A stretch of 6,174 nucleotides of DNA. Source: Gammaproteobacteria bacterium. GTDB taxonomy: Bacteria; Pseudomonadota; Gammaproteobacteria; Steroidobacterales; Steroidobacteraceae. The translations under genes were made by a program, and so were the position numbers. Positions 5,841 to 6,174 of this stretch are shown in pieces; position 1 is the first letter of the stretch; the number at the start of each line of letters is the position of its first letter. Under the pieces are notes generated by a model, which did no database searches, was not told the DNA's origin, and saw only the letters and a list, made by a program, of their open reading frames with translations. Where the stretch lies: positions 1 through 6,174 of the forward strand of contig JAQGOD010000237.1 of the NCBI GenBank assembly GCA_028293775.1. The letters run 5' to 3'.

Positions 5841-6174
5841 TTCGCGCTGCATGGCTCCCGCTCATTGCGTCTTTGCTCGGCGCATGCAGCAGCGCACCGG
5901 TTCGCATCGACTCACGCGCGCTCGGCAATCAAGACTCTCAGTCGGCCGACCGCTTCATCATTGTCGCAGTGGAGAGTACGCCCGCTGCCTATGTGGCTCG
6001 CGCCGGCGCAACGCCGCACGGTTATGACGCTGTTGTGGAATACGGTCCCACTGTTGGGGCACGGCGCGCGATGCGAGAAGTTGAACGGGACTACCGATTG
6101 CGAGAGGTGAATGCCTGGCCGATTGAACCCTTGCATATTCACTGCGCCGTGCTCGAGATTCCCGCAGGCACCGA
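5837..6174 (+). CDS. Lipoprotein, probable S8 (subtilisin-like) serine peptidase, N-terminal fragment
   Basis: An open frame starts at ATG 5837 and runs off the window after 112 codons. It begins MIRAAWLPLIASLLGACSS, a lipoprotein signal with lipobox L-G-A-C and the lipidated Cys at residue 17. The visible mature part (ADRFIIVAVESTP near residues 39-51, then VNAWPIEPLHIHCAVLEIP near 93-111) looks like the propeptide region of secreted subtilases. I recall S8 peptidases following this kind of sigma/anti-sigma pair in gammaproteobacteria. The Asp-His-Ser catalytic residues would lie downstream, so the peptidase call cannot be proved here. The ATG overlaps the anti-sigma TGA, making it the third gene of the operon. 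I infer an envelope protease that is either the output or the activator of the sigma system. Confidence 0.72.
   Translation, partial: MIRAAWLPLIASLLGACSSAPVRIDSRALGNQDSQSADRFIIVAVESTPAAYVARAGATPHGYDAVVEYGPTVGARRAMREVERDYRLREVNAWPIEPLHIHCAVLEIPAGT

Overview
The window looks like chromosomal DNA of a Gram-negative proteobacterium with fairly high GC. Signs of this are outer-membrane beta-barrels ending in Phe, lipoboxes, a Gcw_chp-family protein, a DUF3309 protein and an ECF sigma/anti-sigma pair followed by a lipoprotein. My guess is a gammaproteobacterium of the Steroidobacter/Nevskia/Xanthomonas type, but nothing here fixes the genus. Coding density is high: no gap between genes reaches 150 bases, and I see no tRNA, rRNA, CRISPR array or insertion sequence.

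Layout: (1) 1-393, minus strand: the N-terminal half of a pirin-family cupin, cut by the window edge. It is divergent from (2) 483-1391, plus strand, a LysR-type regulator, across an 89-base AT-rich spacer with short direct repeats. (3) 1477-1635, plus: a 52-residue DUF3309 membrane peptide, followed by a strong GC-rich hairpin (1658-1685) that separates it from the convergent genes. (4) 1691-3624, minus: a two-gene, ATGA-overlapped operon. The first gene is a lipoprotein with a monoheme cytochrome c domain and an Ig-like domain. The second is an outer-membrane beta-barrel with a single CxxCH haem site just after its signal peptide, laid out like the Cyc2 porin-cytochromes. (5) 3769-4494, plus: a divergently transcribed Gcw_chp-family protein, probably an outer-membrane barrel; the shared 144-base spacer carries a 16-bp palindrome. 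(6) 4573-6174, plus: an ECF sigma factor, a membrane anti-sigma factor with a zinc-binding HxxxCxxC motif, and the start of a lipoprotein that is probably an S8 (subtilisin-like) peptidase. All three are joined by ATGA stop/start overlaps.

How they may work together: the central block reads as a cell-envelope electron-transfer module, with a membrane-anchored haem lipoprotein and a barrel that carries its own haem. It could pass electrons across the outer membrane. The sigma/anti-sigma/protease block reads as an envelope-sensing unit. The periplasmic part of the anti-sigma factor resembles a subtilisin propeptide and may be the docking or cleavage target of the co-encoded protease. Whether the sigma factor controls the cytochrome genes cannot be told from sequence alone.
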